Assembly (NCBI RefSeq): GCF_014192285.1
Contig: NZ_JACHXQ010000001.1
Span: forward strand, 496,001-560,000
Length of the DNA stretch: 64,000 bases
Source of the DNA: Halomonas fontilapidosi
Lineage (GTDB): Bacteria; Pseudomonadota; Gammaproteobacteria; Pseudomonadales; Halomonadaceae
Direction of reading: 5' to 3'
The position numbers and the translations under genes are program-made. The notes beneath the pieces are model-generated. The model was not told the origin of the DNA. It saw only the letters and a list, made by a program, of their open reading frames with translations, and made no database searches. Below, in pieces: positions 62,228 through 64,000 of this stretch. Each line of letters begins with the position of its first letter. Position 1 is the stretch's first letter.

Positions 62228-62354
62228 GGCACTCTCCTTGCTATCAGCGCGAAGCGCCGGCCGGTGGCCGGGACCGTCCATCGGAGACCCATGATACACC
62301 CTGCCTTGCCGGCTGGCCCGTCGACCAAAGGCCTGGCATGCCACCTAAGGCCCA

Positions 62355-62384
62355 TTGGTAATCCCCGCCGCGGGTTCGTATAAT
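62355..62384 (+). promoter_or_regulatory. sigma70 promoter of ppa
   Basis: Perfect -10 TATAAT (62379-62384) spaced 18 bp from TTGGTA (62355-62360), 64 bp before the ppa start codon. The clearest promoter match seen in the window. Confidence 0.75.
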
Positions 62385-62447
62385 TCGGCGGACTTTACAC
62401 CTGCCCGATTCGCCAAGCCTTACTATTGCCAACCCAAGGAAGCGACG

Positions 62448-62978
62448 ATGAACCTCGACAACATCCCCGCCGGCAAGGATCTCCCCAACGACGTCTACGT
62501 GGCGATCGAGATCCCTGCTAACCACGTGCCGATCAAGTACGAGATCGACAAGGACATGGGCGCGCTGCTGGTCGACCGCTTCATGGCCACGCCGATGTTC
62601 TATCCGGCCAACTACGGCTTCATCCCGCACACGCTGGCCGACGACGGCGACGCCCTGGATGCTCTGGTCGTGACGCCCTACCCGGTCCAGCCCGGCGCCG
62701 TGATCCGCGCCCGCCCGGTGGGCATCCTCAACATGACCGACGAGGCCGGCGAGGACGCCAAGCTGGTGTGCGTCCCGCATCCCAAGCTGTCCAGCCTCTA
62801 CGATGACGTCCACGAGGTCACCGACCTGCCCGAGCTGCTGCGCCAGCAGATCGCCCATTTCTTCGAGAACTACAAGGATCTCGAGAAGGGCAAGTGGGTC
62901 AAGGTGGAATCCTGGGAAGGCGCCGAGGCGGCCTGCAAGGCTATCGAGAAGGCCGTGGCCGCCCACGAGAAGGCCTGA
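62448..62978 (+). CDS. ppa: inorganic pyrophosphatase, 176 aa
   Basis: Hydrolyses PPi to two phosphates. Soluble family-I enzyme: active-site Lys/Glu in PIKYEIDK, Tyr in [24 protein letters not shown] with the metal-binding DGDxxD, and later [10 protein letters not shown]. Length equals E. coli Ppa (176). The ATG at 62448 has AAGGAAG upstream. A perfect -10 box and a strong terminator frame it as a single-gene transcript. Confidence 0.98.
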   Translation: MNLDNIPAGKDLPNDVYVAIEIPANHVPIKYEIDKDMGALLVDRFMATPMFYPANYGFIPHTLADDGDALDALVVTPYPVQPGAVIRARPVGILNMTDEAGEDAKLVCVPHPKLSSLYDDVHEVTDLPELLRQQIAHFFENYKDLEKGKWVKVESWEGAEAACKAIEKAVAAHEKA

Positions 62979-63014
62979 AGCCAGGCCGCCCGACCTCGGC
63001 CGAGCGCCTGAAAA

Positions 63015-63048
63015 GACAACGGGCCGCCCGCCAGGGCGGCCCGTTGTC
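63015..63048 (+). terminator. terminator of ppa, possibly also of DUF2333
   Basis: Perfect 15-bp stem (63015-63029 with 63034-63048, loop GCCA) 36 bp after the ppa stop. On the minus strand it lies just beyond the DUF2333 stop and is followed by TTTT (63014-63011), so it probably terminates both. Confidence 0.85.
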
Positions 63049-63069
63049 GTTCGGGGATATCTGTTTTCC

Positions 63070-64000
63070 TCAGTTCGCCGACGGCTCGCCCTCGGTCGTG
63101 GCGCCTGCGTCGACCGAGGCGTCGCTGCTGCCTTCTTCCACGCTATCGCTGGGCCTCTGCTGGCCCTCCTGGGAGGCGTCGTCGCTGCCCTCGACGCTAT
63201 CGGCAGCCTGCTGTTCGACGACCGATTCGTCGGCGACGCTCTCATCGCTGGCCGCCTCTTCGGCGGGTGCTTCGCCGCTGGACGCCGGCACCTCGCCCTC
63301 GGACGCATCGCCAGTATCCGTGTCAACGGCACTCTCCGCGGTGACGGCTTCCTCGGTGGGGGCGGGCATCGGGTCCCCGCCTTCATCGGCGACCGGTTCC
63401 TGGCCGGCATCCTCGCGGCGCTCGACGTCCACCACCGGCGGCTCGCTGGCCGTGGCAGCCGGTGCCGGCGCCACCTCGGCCAGGCCCTCGGTGACCTGAC
63501 GGGCCAGGTCTCGGGCTCGCACCATATGATTGGCCAACACCAGCGAATGGTTGGCGAAGATGCCGAAACCCGAGCCATTCAGCACCAGCGGGCTCCACAG
63601 CCGGCGCTGGCTCTGTTCGAGCTCGGCCACCAGGCGCTCCCAATGGTCGGTAACCCCGGCCGAGGCCAGCACGTCGGCCTGGTCCCGCCGCATCGCCTCG
63701 AGCAGGTGCATCAGCGCCCAGGCCTGGCCGCGCGCCTCGAAGAAGACGTTGTCGACTCGATACCAGGGTGTCTTCCCCGGGATGTTCTCGGCATCGATAT
63801 CCAGGTCGCGCAGCTCTTCGTGACTGCCGATGCTCGCCGAGAGCCGCAGACCCAGCTCGTCCAGTGACTCAGTGATGGCCTCTAGCCAGGCCACCAGGCC
63901 CTGCCCCTGGTCACCGAAAGCGGCGTCACCGCCCGTGCCAAGCGCCTCGAGATAGTCGCTCAGTTCCCCCAGGGCCTGATTGAGGCGCTTCTCGGTGGAG
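63070..64000 (-). CDS. DUF2333 family protein, C-terminal part (5' end outside window), acidic tail
   Basis: Frame open to the right edge. The first visible ~190 residues are the DUF2333 domain: helical, with ENIPGKTPWYRVDNVFFEARGQAWALMHLLEAM and GSGFGIFANHSLVLANHMVRARD. The last ~130 residues are low complexity: Ala/Glu/Ser/Asp with Pro, very acidic, e.g. DESVADESVVEQQ. The acid-rich tail fits adaptation to high-salt cytoplasm or periplasm, though it could be a simple linker. DUF2333 proteins are usually single-pass membrane proteins of unknown role; the anchor would be upstream of the window. Confidence 0.85.
   Translation of the reverse strand, partial: STEKRLNQALGELSDYLEALGTGGDAAFGDQGQGLVAWLEAITESLDELGLRLSASIGSHEELRDLDIDAENIPGKTPWYRVDNVFFEARGQAWALMHLLEAMRRDQADVLASAGVTDHWERLVAELEQSQRRLWSPLVLNGSGFGIFANHSLVLANHMVRARDLARQVTEGLAEVAPAPAATASEPPVVDVERREDAGQEPVADEGGDPMPAPTEEAVTAESAVDTDTGDASEGEVPASSGEAPAEEAASDESVADESVVEQQAADSVEGSDDASQEGQQRPSDSVEEGSSDASVDAGATTEGEPSAN

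Overview
The window is a high-GC chromosomal segment of a Gram-negative gammaproteobacterium. It carries an outer-membrane LPS assembly lipoprotein (LptE), an Lpp-type lipoprotein, a complete sodium-pumping NADH:quinone reductase operon (Na+-NQR), a PHA-synthase-like DUF3141 protein and a pyrophosphate-type phosphofructokinase. Together these point to a halophilic or marine lineage such as Halomonas/Halomonadaceae. That assignment is an inference from gene content; no rRNA or tRNA gene is present to confirm it.

Layout. 1-5.6 kb: end of a membrane protein, a zinc-ribbon protein, then leuS-lptE-holA. 5.6-8.9 kb: a PA2779/PA2778-type pair, a DUF488 gene that has decayed and carries a ~109 bp internal inversion, and a defective IS3-family element. 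8.9-15.4 kb: nqrABCDEF plus nqrM on the minus strand. 15.4-15.75 kb: a perfect 8-bp tandem array (AAGCGGCC) next to a terminator. 15.7-25.6 kb: a long-form GAPDH, mfd, two L,D-transpeptidases, an Lpp-like lipoprotein, an orphan GspE-like ATPase, a GIY-YIG protein and a ferritin-like helical protein. 25.7-34.7 kb: ybiT, an NYN-domain protein and a three-gene RND efflux operon whose TolC partner has an extra N-terminal domain. 34.7-41 kb: a DUF6586-like gene, topA and DUF3141. 41.3-42.4 kb: lipA, followed by a second copy of the 8-bp array. 42.5-53 kb: a long minus-strand cell-envelope and housekeeping cluster, proA-nadD-rsfS-rlmH-mrdA-rodA-mltB-rlpA-dacA-ybeD-lipB, with many 4-bp ATGA/GTGA overlaps. 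53-59 kb: two adjacent membrane proteins with degenerate GGDEF-like ends, a DedA-PAP2 fusion, then mpl-ubiX-LysE on the minus strand. 59-64 kb: PPi-phosphofructokinase, a PP2C-kinase fusion in which both enzyme domains appear to have lost key residues, inorganic pyrophosphatase, and the end of a DUF2333 gene with an acidic tail.

How the parts fit. Most of the window is core: translation, replication, peptidoglycan elongation (PBP2-RodA-MltB-RlpA-PBP5), lipoate, NAD and proline synthesis, sodium bioenergetics and PPi-linked glycolysis. The unusual material is the inverted DUF488 pseudogene beside an IS, the pair of AAGCGGCC array-terminator modules, the double pseudoenzyme kinase/phosphatase, the TolC fusion, the degenerate GGDEF pair, and the DUF3141 protein with a repeat-rich and basic tail. 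No CRISPR array, prophage, rRNA or tRNA was seen.
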